This document shows, in pieces, positions 24,591 to 35,630 of a DNA stretch of 64,000 nt (position 1 is the first letter of the stretch; each line of letters begins with the position of its first letter). A model generated the notes under the pieces. The model saw nothing but the letters and a program-made list of their open reading frames with translations. It was not told the DNA's origin and did no database searches. The position numbers and the translations under genes are program-made. The DNA lies in NCBI GenBank assembly GCA_964036665.1, contig OZ038530.1:6524501-6588500 (forward strand), given 5' to 3'. Origin of the DNA: Gordius sp. MW1 (Eukaryota > Nematomorpha > Gordioida > Gordea > Gordiidae).

Positions 24591-24964
24591 TTAATTTATA
24601 CAAATATTTTAAAAAGGTAAATGGTATTAACGAGAACAATATATATTTAATTTAAAAAAATAAAAAAATTTGCCCTCACCGGGTATCGAACCAGCAATTA
24701 AGAACGTTGGACGGACAACAAATAACGAGCTTATAAATTGCATAGCAACTTATTACAATGCTAATTTCGAGTCTGATAAAAATTTTAGGTTATTAACTTA
24801 TAATTAAATAAAACATGGGCCTTTGTAGGGAAGGGCATAGGGTAATTATCAATGTTAACCTAATATACCCAATTCAAAAACGAAAAAAAAAATCGATTTA
24901 TTTGGCCAATGGTCATTTTTCCGATTGGTCAGTAGCCTGCGGACAGTCAAAAAGTCATATTATC

Positions 24965-25225
24965 AATGTTACAGTATACGGTCAAAATTATTGGGGTTTA
25001 ACAAACTATATAAATAAAATTTAAAGTAATAGCTCTTACAGAATCCTAAAATTCCTTTTAGTTTAAAAAAAGAGCCAAATTCTGAAACTACCGGCCCGAT
25101 TCGCTCGAAACTTTACCCGTAGGTTCCCAGGGCGGCCAGGGGTAAAATAGCTTTTTCAGATTCCTAAAATACCCTTTTGTTTTAAAAATATCGGACATTT
25201 CCCGGCCAGTTTTATAAAAAAATTC
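24965..25225 (-). repeat. Fragment of the Helitron-like family
   Basis: Contains the block ACTTTACCCGTAGGTTCCCA with GGGCGGCCAGGGGTAAAATA, and TCAAAATTATTGGGGTTTAA. These are shared with 31810-32060 and with the element at 49142-49826, whose 3' end looks like a Helitron terminus. Confidence 0.5.
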
Positions 25226-25343
25226 GATTTATTTGGCCAATGGTCATTTTTTTCATTGGTCAGTAGCCAGCGGACTCAAAAAGTCATATTATCAATGAAG
25301 AACAAAATATTAATTTAATTTAAAAAAAAAAATAAAAAAATTT

Positions 25344-25418
25344 CCCTCTCCGTGATGCGAACTCGTTACCTCCTGTTTACAAGCCGTGCGCTATACCCAC
25401 TCACACCCCGCTGATATT
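25344..25418 (-). repeat. tRNA-Thr(UGU)-like SINE head
   Basis: Read on the minus strand: an A-box-like GTGAGTGGGTATAGCGC, then CACGGCTTGTAAACAGG with a UGU anticodon in the expected place, and GAGTTCGCATC as B box. The order and spacing match a tRNA-Thr(UGU). The acceptor stem does not pair well and the copy leads into the SINE linker, so it is a SINE head, not a tRNA gene. Confidence 0.65.
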
Positions 25419-25494
25419 AAAATGGTAGAAGTTTTTGTGTTATTTATATAGATGATGAAATAATAAAGGTTTTATGTTTAGAAAATCAATATAT

Positions 25495-25712
25495 TTCATC
25501 GGTCAGTAGCCAGCGGACGGTCAAAAAGTCATAATATCAATGGTATTAACAAGAACAAATTATTAATTTAATTTAAAAAAAAATAAAAAAAAATTGTCCT
25601 CTCCTGGGATTGAACACTAGCCTCCAGGTCACAAAGCTGGCGCCATAACTTGGTGGACAGACAACGGAAGGACAACAAAAAACGAGCCCATAAATTGCAT
25701 AGCAATTAATAT
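25495..25712 (-). repeat. SINE copy with a second tRNA-like head and TATGCAATTT leader
   Basis: On the minus strand: leader TTAATTGCTATGCAATTTAT, GTTGTCC repeats, tRNA-like CACCAAGTTATGGCGCCAGC with TTTGTGA loop, B box GTTCAATCC, the GGAGAGGACA boundary, AT-rich linker, and CCGTCCGCTGGCTACTGAC leading to the hairpin module. The leader and head differ from the copy at 25344-25418 but the 3' module is the same. Confidence 0.6.
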
Positions 25713-26752
25713 TGTTTCTAATATACATAAATATGGGAGAGTCTATCATTATAAACATTTCCTAACCCCATATTTTAAAAAAAGAAGTGAGCAATCTATT
25801 AAATATATTAATCTAACACCACATTTAGGTTAAAATGTTTGCGTCGGTGATTATATTTATAAATATTACAATACATTACATTGAAAATAAACTAAAAATA
25901 CATTTAAGTTTAACCTTAGCCATAGCTTACTTTTGGTTTGTGTGTTTATTTTAATATTAGATCTAGTGCTGTAAAATTTTTAAAAAAATAGAACGCGTTC
26001 ACGTTCGTTTTCAAAAAAAGAAACACGTTCATGCTCATGATCGCGTTCACGTTCGTTTAAAATTCAGATGATTTTTTTTATAATTTAATATAAATAAATG
26101 TCTTAAACAAAATAATAGCCTTGATAAAAAATAATAGTTTTATTTCGATATTATAAATATAATATATTAGAGCGAATATAAAGATTTTTTATTAAATTTC
26201 TTATTTATTTGTCTGATAAGCAAAAACGCTTTGCAGTTAGTACTTAGTGTTAAGTCACGAGGGGCTCCAATATTATTACAATCCCAATCAACTTCAATAT
26301 AATTACAACTTCCCAAACTTATTAATACTACGAATGATAATTTCTACTCAATTCGGTTTTTTTATTGGTATAACAATAATGATGTTGATAAACAAAAATA
26401 AAATAGTAGAGCACAACAATAATACATAGATATAGAGATCATGGGCGAGGAGCGTAACATAAAGATGGCGCTAAATAAATATGGCGCACAGTAAACATAA
26501 ACAACGCCGCTAACAACTAACAATTAACAATCATCATCGAGGGGGGGGGGAGTTGAAGATGTAAATAGGTAAACAATAGTAGTGTACCACGCGTTGATAA
26601 TGATGAAGGTGGTAAGTAATACAATGGGGGGGGGACTTTTAGAAAAATCAAACTAACACGAGATCACCGTGACCTTGGATGGGGTATATTTTAACGACCA
26701 TTTATTAAATCTATTTTTAACTCTCCCTAAGAGAAAGAAGGGTAATTAAAAC

Positions 26753-27338
26753 TAGAGATGCACCGATACCAAGTATCGGCATGGTATCGGCGCCGATACC
26801 TTGCCAAAAGTATCGGCCGATACTTTGCTAGTATCGGCAATTACCAAGCCGATACCTTTTTTAATATGAAACTCAAAAAATAATACTTATAGTATCTCCT
26901 ACGATTAAAAAATAGAGGACTTTTCAAATTTTTTGAAAATTGTTTCATTTGATTGGCTATAAATATTTCTATGTGGAGTATAATAAACTCATTGACCATC
27001 TGTTCCGACTGCGCTTTTAAGTAAATATTATTTTATTTTAAAAATTATTATATATTAAGCCTTAGATGGATTCTTTAGATACACTATGGAGTTATTTTGT
27101 TGTGTCAGCAGATGAAAAAATTGTAATCTGTGAATTATGCAAAGCTAAAATAAGTCGTGGGGGCAAAGACAAACATTCCTTTAACACTTCAAATTTAAGG
27201 AAACATTTAAAAACTAGACATTTAGTATAAAATTTTTTTTTATTATAAGTATCGGCATGGTATCGGTATCGGCAAAAAAATCTTAAGTATCGGCTGGTAT
27301 CGGTATCGGCACAAAATAGTGGTATCGGTGCATCTCTA
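26753..27338 (+). mobile_element. Non-autonomous hAT element with 8-bp duplication ATTAAAAC
   Basis: Perfect inverted ends starting TAGAGATGCACCGATACC. ATTAAAAC is duplicated at 26745-26752 and 27339-27346. The 5' LTR at about 36450 has the same surrounding sequence with a single ATTAAAAC, an exact unoccupied site. Arms of repeated GATACC motifs match those of 12204-12623. The interior retains the first exon-like part of a transposase (27066-27230). Confidence 0.94.
27066..27230 (+). CDS. BED-type zinc finger ORF, 54 residues (hAT transposase N-terminus)
   Basis: Complete ATG-to-TAA ORF inside the hAT element. The protein starts MDSLDTLWSYFVVS. It has the BED pattern: aromatic residues near the N-terminus, C-x2-C in ICELCKAKIS, and H-x4-H in LRKHLKTRH. 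BED fingers are the DNA-binding N-terminal domains of many hAT transposases (ZBED family). The catalytic domain is deleted. The ORF stops right after the finger, so if expressed it would give a stand-alone DNA-binding peptide. That it is expressed is not shown by the sequence. Confidence 0.82.
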   Translation: MDSLDTLWSYFVVSADEKIVICELCKAKISRGGKDKHSFNTSNLRKHLKTRHLV

Positions 27339-27443
27339 ATTAAAACTGGAAAAGGAGGGAATCTAAAACAAAGCGCCTCCAACTGGATTAAACTAAAATT
27401 AAAAAGGAGAAAGGGGGAGAAAACAGGGAGTAGTGACACCACA

Positions 27444-27458
27444 CCTACCCCTTTTCCC
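27444..27458 (-). other. Polypurine tract
   Basis: On the minus strand GGGAAAAGGGGTAGG lies immediately upstream of the 3' LTR start TGTGGTGTCA. This is the expected plus-strand primer site. Confidence 0.85.
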
Positions 27459-27582
27459 AAAGTTAACTTTACCCCTGTGGATTACCCGTCAGGGTTAAAT
27501 TTTCTAACGACGATATTAAAGCCCCGCTGGTCATCAATACTGTTGTACCGGCTGTACCGCATTTCTCGGCCTAACCACCACA

Positions 27583-27849
27583 CTATCCGGCCGTGCACAC
27601 ATCGGATCTGTGCCATCTCTGGGGTACCTCGCAACGACCCCTACGGGTGCCTCTCGCGCGCCCACGATTGCTCCCGCCACCAAACAACTGTGGACCTCTC
27701 CTAGGTAGCGCCGCCTCTACAAAGTGTACCATACGAGGCATTCCGTCCACTCCTATAACCACTGATAAATGCAGCGGAACGGGCTGATGTAAAGGGTTAG
27801 TTCTTTCAACTACAATACGTACTCTACACCAGGATGTGATTATTTCCAT
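27583..27849 (-). CDS. Accessory ORF downstream of gypsy pol
   Basis: An 88-codon ORF begins 24 nt past the pol stop. It starts MEIITSWCRVRIVVE and becomes Arg/Gly-rich near its end (a GRARGTRRGR segment). It is markedly more GC-rich than pol. It corresponds in place and in its first residues to the ORF at 13740-14229 of the other gypsy element (WCDVRLEV there), but is shorter and lacks the CCHC-like motif, so it may be truncated. No known domain is recognised. Could be a third gene or the remains of one. Confidence 0.45.
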   Translation of the reverse strand: MEIITSWCRVRIVVERTNPLHQPVPLHLSVVIGVDGMPRMVHFVEAALPRRGPQLFGGGSNRGRARGTRRGRCEVPQRWHRSDVCTAG

Positions 27850-27873
27850 CTAATATTAAATAAAAAGTAGGCA

Positions 27874-30475
27874 TCATGCAGCGTAACTTAATAATTGTTC
27901 AACATGCCTAACCTCTATCTTATCAGTCTCTAATGACAGAATTTGATAAATCTTATTACCTAGATGGGCAATAATTTTAGCCAATTCCCATCTAGTCTGC
28001 TTTAAATAATTTCTAGACCAAACTAGATCATTAACCTTATATCTGGTGTTGCCATCTAAGTTATTCTCAACACCGCTATCAAATAAAAAATCCGGCGGAA
28101 ACCGTAATTTATGACCAAAAAACTCTACACCTACGGGTAAACGCCTATATCTAGGTGTCATATTATGATATAAACGATATAACCAGGTGCCTTCCTTATT
28201 AGCTTGGGCAAGCTCTAACCATTTCTTAACAATGGCTACATACCTTTCAACCTGCCCATTAGAACTAGGGTGATACGGTGGTGTAAATAAGTGGGTTATC
28301 TTCCAACTATGACAAAAATTCTTAAAATCTGTACTTGCAAAAGCTTTCCCATTGTCAGTAACAACAAACTTAGGAAAACCATATGCGCCTATTAAATCTT
28401 TTAAAAATAATATGGTAACATTTGTAGAGATATTATGTACTAATTTAAATTCAGTCCAACCTGAATATGCATCTACAATTAAAATATACCTTTTTTTGTT
28501 AAACTCCAAAAAATCAATGTGAATTCTAAACCAGGGAGTATTCGGACGAGGCCAACGAGCCCTTTTATCCCTACGGGGCATGGCTGCATTTAATTTACAC
28601 ATCGCACATTGCCTAACATAATTATCAACATCCCTAGTGATCTTGGGCCACCAGACATACTGTCTAGCGAGCTCCTTCATTTTAACCATACAAGCATGAC
28701 CCTCATGCAAAATTTCTAAAATATTACTACGCAATTCTAGTGGAATCACCAACTTATTATTGCGTTTGACCAAATCATCTTCAATGTATAACTCCTTTAT
28801 AACATGTTTAAATTCAAAAGGAACATTGAGAATATTTTTAATTGCTACAATAATTTGTTTAACAACTGTTAATTCAACACTATCATCTGTACCTTTAATA
28901 ATATCTTTAAGATCGATAGCCTTTAATACATTAACAGGAACCTTATCTATAACCGCACCACTATCAGTTACAGTATCTGCACTCAGCCTCGATAACACAT
29001 CGGCTAGGTGATTACTTTTACCCTCTCTATACTTTAAAGTTAACGAAAAATTCCCGAGAGTTAATAACCATCTCTGAAGTCGAGGAGACATCAAAAATTC
29101 GGTATTAATCTTGTTAAATAAAGCTACCAACGGCTTATGGTCAGTATATAATATAAAAGCTTTACCAATTAAATACTCTCGACAACGCTTTAAACCATAA
29201 ACCATCGCAAGCGCCTCTTTTTCTTTGACGGAATAATTTAACTCAGCCTTAGTCAGCTTGCGCCAAAAAAATATGACAGGGTGCTCTACTCCATCCTCAA
29301 TCTGGCATAGAGCGCCGCCGATACCAATATTAGAAGCATCGACCTTTAAAATATGTTCTTTATCAGTATTAAAGCACTTAAGAATTGGACCTGTTAATAA
29401 AACATTCTTTAAAAAGTTAAAACAACGATCCAAATCACTATTCCAGTTAAACACTACGTCCTCTTTAGTTAATTCATACAAAGGACCAGAATAATTCGTA
29501 TAATCTTCAATAAATTTACTATAATAATTCATTAAACCTAAGAACGATGCGAGTTCCTTTTTATTTAATGGTGTTCTAATATCTTTAATATCCTGCACCT
29601 TCTTCAAATTAGGCTTAACATGACCTGCCGTTATTACATGACCCAGGTAAATAACTTGATCGGTGCCTAAAGTACATTTACTAGGCGATACCCTCAACCC
29701 TTTAATTTTAATTAAATTTAATACCTTCTCAAGACGTAAATCATGTTCGTCCTGAGTTGAACCCGTAACTAATATATCGTCCAAATAAAAAAAGACACCA
29801 TCTATATTTAAATATAGATGCCCTAGCTCTCTGAAAAATAGGAGCGGATACGCTTAAACCAAAAGGCAATCTCTTAAAAGAATAAAGACCTATATCTGTA
29901 TTAATAGTTAACAACTTAGCTGATTCACCATCTACGCGAAGTTGAAGATAGGCATTAGCTAAATCAAGCTTTGAAAAGTACTTACTACCTCTCAAGTTAG
30001 CTAAAACCATTTCTAACCTAGGCAAAGGATATTTAACATCAATTACCCATTAATTAATTGTTACGCGATAGTCCGCACAGACCCTAATTGTACCATTACT
30101 CTTTTTTACTGGTACCAGAGGAGTAGCCCACTCCGAAAATTCAATTGGCTCTATTACGTCATTTTTAAGCCAATTATCTAAAACTTGGTGCACTTCATCC
30201 TTCCACATCAATGGAATGCGTCTAGCAGGACAAAAACGAGGTGTTGCATTAGAATTAACCTTTACCGAAAACAAAATATCACTTAAACAACCTAATTCCT
30301 CTCGAAAAACTTCAACATATTTCCCTTTGATCCTTTCAGTTCTCTCATGCCACAATTTAAAATTAACATTAACGCTACTCAGCAAACCCGAAGATACGGA
30401 TTTAAACCGAGGATGACTCAAAGAGTTCAGAGCCTCAAAACTCAAGGATTTAGGTTCCTTTTCAGACACCATCAC
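27874..30475 (-). pseudogene. Ty3/gypsy pol: reverse transcriptase, RNase H, integrase
   Basis: Polyprotein that copies the element's RNA into DNA and integrates it. From 30475 downward: reverse transcriptase N-terminus (WATPLVPVKKSNGTIRVCADYR), then an in-frame TAA at 30050-30052, then RT fingers/palm (SKLDLANAYLQL, LPFGL). A one-base frameshift near 29800 follows, and the rest is a continuous 636-codon frame from 29784 to the stop at 27874. That frame holds the RT active site (YLDD, whose Tyr and Leu flank its start), RNase H (VDAS, EKEALAMVYG, TDHKPLVALF), the integrase zinc finger (HEGHA...CAMC) and the DDE core (VDAYSGWTEF, VTDNGKAF, SSNGQVERYV). With only two lesions it is a fairly young but inactive copy. 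Confidence 0.93.
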
Positions 30476-30559
30476 CTTATTAACCGGCTATGTAGCGTTA
30501 ACCTCCAAACAAATCTCTGGCATTCCTCGCAAAATATTAATATAACCCTTATTACATGT

Positions 30560-30883
30560 TTAAACCTTCCCTTGCTTTAATAAACCCCACCACTTCGCTA
30601 AAGGCCCTAACCGTTGGATCCAATTCCAACCAATTATGTTTTCAATATCCTCGTTGATTATATGCAACTCTAAATTTAGTATTACCTCTGCTACGCATAC
30701 TCCTACTCTAGCGCTGCCCAAGATGTCAATATTCGCGCCATTTAATTGCCTGGCCAAAATATTACTTTTGAAGATTCGCTTTTTTGGCCAATATTTAAAA
30801 AAACATTTACGCGAAAGTATCGTAATAGAAGCACCGGTGTCAAGCAAAAAATCTAACGTGACACCTTCAATATTAACTTTCAC
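30560..30883 (-). CDS. Ty3/gypsy aspartic protease region
   Basis: Retroviral-type aspartic protease that processes the polyprotein. The catalytic motif LLDTGAS sits about 15 residues into the frame. A second hydrophobic block IIGWNWI lies near residue 85, where ILG-type flap-strand motifs are usual. It lies just upstream of the reverse transcriptase in a different frame segment; the junction between them (30476-30559) is not open in one frame. Treated as part of the degraded polyprotein. Confidence 0.78.
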   Translation of the reverse strand: MKVNIEGVTLDFLLDTGASITILSRKCFFKYWPKKRIFKSNILARQLNGANIDILGSARVGVCVAEVILNLELHIINEDIENIIGWNWIQRLGPLAKWWGLLKQGKV

Positions 30884-30961
30884 ATACGGTGTCTGTGAAG
30901 AACTAAAAATATTAATAAAAGTTAAACGCGGCGTAATCTTCTGATCACGCGGCGATAAAAG

Positions 30962-31273
30962 TCAATCAAAATTGTTTGACGGCCCTGCTCTATCTTGGCC
31001 CGATCGTTGGTTATAATGATCGCTCTTACAATGACTCTTACAACATTGATTACCTATGGGTGAATACTTATTAAAATTATCATCTCTAAATTTTACATTA
31101 CGGTTAAATTCTCTACGTTTCATAAAACAATTTCCTTGGACATGACCAACCCTGCCGCAATTATAACATCGTCGTCCCTCCTTATTTTTTAAAACAAAAA
31201 TCTTTTCTACTTTTTGTACCTTAATCAACACTAACACTAAAATTAGAGCTAAGATCAAAATTATTATTAGCAA
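30962..31273 (-). CDS. Gag C-terminus with CCHC zinc knuckle
   Basis: Contains RRCYNCGRVGHVQGNC, a perfect C-x2-C-x4-H-x4-C nucleocapsid knuckle that binds the element's RNA. The flanks are basic, and the N-terminal part is a low-complexity Ile/Leu stretch that may be out of frame. Capsid sequence upstream is not recognisable, so only the nucleocapsid end of gag survives. Confidence 0.7.
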   Translation of the reverse strand: MLIIILILALILVLVLIKVQKVEKIFVLKNKEGRRCYNCGRVGHVQGNCFMKRREFNRNVKFRDDNFNKYSPIGNQCCKSHCKSDHYNQRSGQDRAGPSNNFD

Positions 31274-31611
31274 TCTTTCTGTTCAAATAATTATAAAAAT
31301 TTACTAAAACTGAAGGCTGTCTATTAAACATATTCAACTTTTCTAAATTTACTAATTATATTATAAATTTCAAATATTACAACGTGAAGATAAGGAATTT
31401 AATTAAAATAACACGTACACATTTATTAAACATACACAGAATGGAAATTAAAATTATTATTAATAAAATTAGTAATGCCTTATCCATATTAAAATAAATA
31501 TTAATAATGTTTAAATACCACTACCATAAAATTAAATGTCGCTATATGATATACTAATAATATTTAAAACCACCACAATAAAATTAAAAGTAAATATTTA
31601 ATATTAATTGC
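31274..31611. other. Gypsy leader remnant, no gene seen
   Basis: AT-rich sequence upstream of the surviving gag end. The capsid coding region should be here if present, but I cannot recognise it. Confidence 0.35.
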
Positions 31612-33200
31612 TATGCAATTTATGGGCTCGTTTTTGGTTGTCCGTTGATGTCCGTTGATGTCCGTCCGTTTACCCTCCAATGTATATATTTAATTAAATT
31701 AATATTTTGTTCTTGTTAATACCATTAATAATATGACTTTTTGACCGTCCGCAGGCTACTGACCATTGAAAAAAATGACCATTGGCCATATAAATCGAAA
31801 TTATTTTTATGAAACTGCCCGGGAAATTTCCGATATTTTTAAAACGAAAAGGTATTTTAGGAATCTGAAAAAGCTATTTTACCCCTGGCCGCCCTGGGCA
31901 CCTACGGGTAAAGTTTCGAGCGAATCGGGCCGGTAGTTTCAGAATTTAGCCCTTTTTTAAACTAAAAGGAATTTTAGGATCCTGCAAGAGCTATTACTTT
32001 AAATTTTATTTATATAATTTAAATAGTTTGTTAAACCCCAATAATTTTGACTGTATACTGTAACATTGATAATATGACTTTTTGACCGTCCGCTGGCTAC
32101 TGACCATTGGAAAAAATGACCATTGGCCAAATAAATCGAAATTTTTTTTCCGTTTTCGAATAGGTTAACATTGATAATTACCCTATATCCTTTCCTACAA
32201 AAGCCTATGCCTCTACTGATATGGGTCCCTGTGCCCCTACAAAAGTTTTAATTGCTATGCAATTTATGGGCTCGCTTTCCATTTTGTTTGTAACGCTGTT
32301 CGGTGTCTTGTCTTGCACCATGTGTTGTCTTGCACCGAATGTCTTGATGACTTGCACCGAATGTCTTGTCTTGCACAGAATGTCTTGTCTCGTTGTTTAC
32401 TTTCAATTCTTGTTAATTTAACTAGTTTTTGGGTTCGAATCCCGGGTTTTTTTTTACTCTTATGATTGTTCTTGTTACTACCATTGATAATAAGACTTTT
32501 TGGCCGTCCGTTGGGTGCTGACCAATGAAAAAAATGACCATTGGCTAAAATGTGAATCCAAGTTTTTTTTCGTTTTTTTTTGACTATTATGATTGTTCCT
32601 GTTACTACCATTGCTATTATTACTTTTTGGCCGTCCGTTGGCTGCTGACCAATGGAAAAAAATGATCATTGGCCAAAATGTGAATCGAACATTTTTTTCG
32701 TTTTTTTTTTGTTAAAATAAATAATTAACCTATTCCCTCCCCTAGTAGAGCCTATGCCTTTACTGATATGGGTCCCTGTGCCCCCCCCCCATACAAAAGC
32801 CTAAGCCTCTCCTGATGTGGGTTCGAAACCCGGAGAGGCCAATTTTATGTTTTATTTTTTTTGTTTAAATAAATATATTGTTCTTGTTAATACCATTGAT
32901 AATAAGACTTTTTGGCCGTCCGTTGGCTGCTGACCAATGGAATAAAATGACCATTGGCCAAAATGTGATTCGAAAATTTTTTTTTCGTTTTTTTTGACTC
33001 TTATGAATTTATATCTTTGTTTTACCGTGTCCTGGCTGCTGACCAATGGAAAAAAATGACCATTGGCCAAAGTGAGCATCAAAAAATTTTTTTCGTTTTT
33101 TTTGGCTATCATTGACTTGTAGAATATCTGTTGGTACTGACCAATGGAAAAAATGACCATTGGCCAAATTGTGAATCGAAATTTTTTTTCCGTTCTTTTT
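31612..33200 (+). repeat. SINE and CCAAT-hairpin cluster, plus orientation
   Basis: Starts with the leader ATTGCTATGCAATTTATGGG and GTTGTCC repeats. It then contains at least seven copies of the TGACCAATGG...CCATTGGCC hairpin module (near 31765, 32100, 32517, 32645, 32932, 33041, 33138) and B-box heads near 32200 and 32830 (GGTTCGAAACCC). A Helitron-family block is at 31810-32060. The cluster lies inside the 5' leader of the gypsy element. ORFs here are artefacts of the repeats. Confidence 0.65.
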
Positions 33201-33247
33201 TGACTCTTATGATTGTTCCTGTTAATTGGTTTTAATGATTCGACAAA

Positions 33248-34276
33248 TCGCTACCTGAGAATTGGAGTGCTCTATCTGCAATTTTTGAAAATTTTAAAGT
33301 AAAAGTGCTATTCCATAGATTTTTATATATTTTTTCATAAACTTTTTATAAAATGTGGAAAACAAATTTTTTGGCTTCACTATTAAGGTTCTTATTTCGC
33401 TTAAATCGCGAATATCAATATTTTTTAGAATTGGTTTGCTCTAACTGCAATTACCCAATCGCAAGCGCTCATTTAATCACGTGAATAAATCGTCTGCTTT
33501 TAAATTTTAATTCGAATAATATCTCTACAATTACTTTTCACATTGTTTTATGTCAAATATTTATAAATAAACTATTTCGGATGAAGATAATTAAAAGTAA
33601 TATAAAAAATATAGCCATAACTATTATTATAAGTATCAAGAGGATAAATCAAATAATTGTAAATAATGGTTGAAATTAGACTACAGGCTAAATTTGTAAA
33701 CTAATATTAATTTTAGGCTTTGTTCATTAGTGCTCATGGAAAAAGATGATTGTTATAGCCAAAGCAAATTTTGCAAGAGATAGGAAAAAAATTAAATTTT
33801 TAAAAGAGAATATTTAAGATTATTCAAAAATGAGAGATAAAATTTTAACGGAAATATTTGTTTAAAAATAGATATAAATGATTGTACTTCCGTTTGATAT
33901 TCTTTTATATGTATCATTTATTTTATAAATAATACATTAATAGTATTTGTTGTAAATAATATGATTGCTACAAATTGGTCTAAGAAATTTAATTATATAC
34001 TCAAAGATATTTAAAAAATTTCATAATTTACCTTAATGTACATAACCTTTATTTAGCTACTTTGCTCTATCTGAAATTTAAAAAATCAATTTTTTTATAA
34101 AATAAAAGAAAAAATCCACGTTTTTGGCTAATATAGATGCTAATAGTTTACACTATCAAACTCATTTCAAGTCATATGATTAATAACTTTAGATTTTATA
34201 GCATTTCAAACTTTGAACTCAATTATCTCAGTTCGGAGTTTTGTGCAGATAGAGCACTCCAATTCTCAGCTAGCGA
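33248..34276. mobile_element. DNA transposon-like element with 33-bp inverted ends
   Basis: Left end TCGCTACCTGAGAATTGG at 33248-33280 and right end at 34243-34276 are inverted repeats, with 26 consecutive matching bases spanning GAGAATTGGAGTGCTCTATC. The 1-kb interior is AT-rich and has no transposase. I could not find a convincing target duplication, so the superfamily is open. Confidence 0.65.
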
Positions 34277-34320
34277 AATAATAAATGCGGGATAGCGATT
34301 AAGAGAATTGATGCCAACCC

Positions 34321-35160
34321 TTGCTTTTAATTGCTATGCAATTTATGGGCTCGTTTTTGATTTTGTTTACCGATGTCTTGTCACGCTGCCTCCGCGTCCG
34401 CAAACAACCTCCCTATCTATTTGCATTGGGTATATTAGGTTATCGATTTTTTAAATTAATGCATAAGAAAGAGGTGCCCCACCCCTCATCTGTGTCTCCC
34501 TCGCTGTGTTATTTTTTAAATTAATGCATAAGAGGTGCCCCATTGATAATATGACTTTTTGGTCGTCCGCTTTGTTTCATTTTATTAATTTTATATAGTA
34601 AACATAAATAAAAGTTGTTAACTTTTAATTGCTATGCAATTTAACTAGTTATATAATAAACATAAATAAAAGTTGTTTACTTTTAATTGCTATGCAATTT
34701 AACTAGTTTTTGGGTTAGAATCCCGGAGTTTTTTTTGACTCTTATGATTGTTCCTGTTCCTACCATTGCTATTATGACTTTTTGGCCGTCCGCTGGCTGC
34801 TGACCAATGGAATAAAATGACCATTGGCCAAAATGTGTTTCAAAAATATTTTTTTCGTTTTTTTTGACTATTATGAATTTATATCCATTTTTACCGTGTC
34901 CTGGCTGCTGACCAATGGAAAAAAATGACCATTGGCCAAAATGTGATTCGAAAATTTTTTTTTCGTTTTTTTTTGACTATTATGAATTTATATCCACTTT
35001 TACCGTGTCCTGGCTGCTGACCAATGGAAAAAAATGACCATTGGCCAAAGTGAGCATCAAAATTTTTTTTTCCATTTATTTGCCTATCATTGACTTATAG
35101 AGTATCTGTTGGTACTGACCAATGGAGGAAAAATGACCATTGGCCAAATTTTTGATTTTT
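34321..35160 (+). repeat. SINE and CCAAT-hairpin cluster, plus orientation
   Basis: Three ATTGCTATGCAATTTA leaders (34330, 34630, 34686) and four hairpin modules (near 34798, 34910, 35019, 35113). Continues the cluster on the other side of the inserted TIR element. Confidence 0.6.
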
Positions 35161-35364
35161 TTAATTAAAAATTGTTTAAATTCAACAAAAAATTTCTCCC
35201 AACAATTCTGCAAATTTTTAACATTGTGATGTTTTATAATATAATGTTTGTTAGACCAATAATCACTAAAGGCCATAAAAAAATGTAATACGCAACTAGA
35301 TGCAAACACTAAATCTAACCCTAACCCTTGCCTATAAATGTAAAATTTGTATAAATAATTAATT

Positions 35365-35523
35365 AATCATTAGGCATTGAATACCCCCCTAGGCATTCTC
35401 GCCCCTTCCCACCTTTCTCGCCCATAAATTGCATAGCAAATATGATACATTTATACGAAGTACAGATGAGTCGTCCCCCCTTCCCTTCTCCCCCTTCCCA
35501 CGAGGGCCGAAGGCCCGAGTTTA
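35365..35523 (-). repeat. GC-hairpin repeat copy
   Basis: Reverse-orientation copy of the family at 24389-24590, ending in the CGAGGGCCGAAGGCCCGAGT hairpin. Confidence 0.6.
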
Positions 35524-35612
35524 TTAATAACGTTTAAAATCACCACCGTTATTTAAATTAATCAAAAGCTAATATTGTTAATGTACAATATTAATTTTCT
35601 TACCTTATTAAA

Positions 35613-35630
35613 TGATGATCTGACACCAAA
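35613..35630 (-). other. Primer-binding site of the gypsy element
   Basis: On the minus strand TTTGGTGTCAGATCAT follows directly after the LTR end TGACTTAACA. The TGGTGTCAGAT core would pair with a tRNA 3' end finishing ...CTGACACCA. Confidence 0.75.

Larger units (their letters stand above)
26248..27443 (-). repeat. 3' LTR (with hAT insertion)
   Basis: Matches the 5' LTR at 35631-36556 at both ends, but carries a 586-bp hAT insertion (26753-27338). It also lacks about 320 bp that the 5' LTR contains as a partial tandem duplication. Net length is about 602 bp. It contains a G-run near 26541 and the block GAGATCACCGTGACCTTGGA. Confidence 0.9.

Noticed and set aside
25344-25418. A functional tRNA-Thr(UGU) gene
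   Set aside because: Anticodon region and boxes fit, but acceptor-stem pairing is poor and the sequence merges into the SINE linker; other copies are similarly attached.
29258-29494. Plus-strand ORFs within the gypsy pol region (28760-29011, 29258-29494, 30636-30944)
   Set aside because: Antisense shadows of the clearly homologous minus-strand pol and protease frames.
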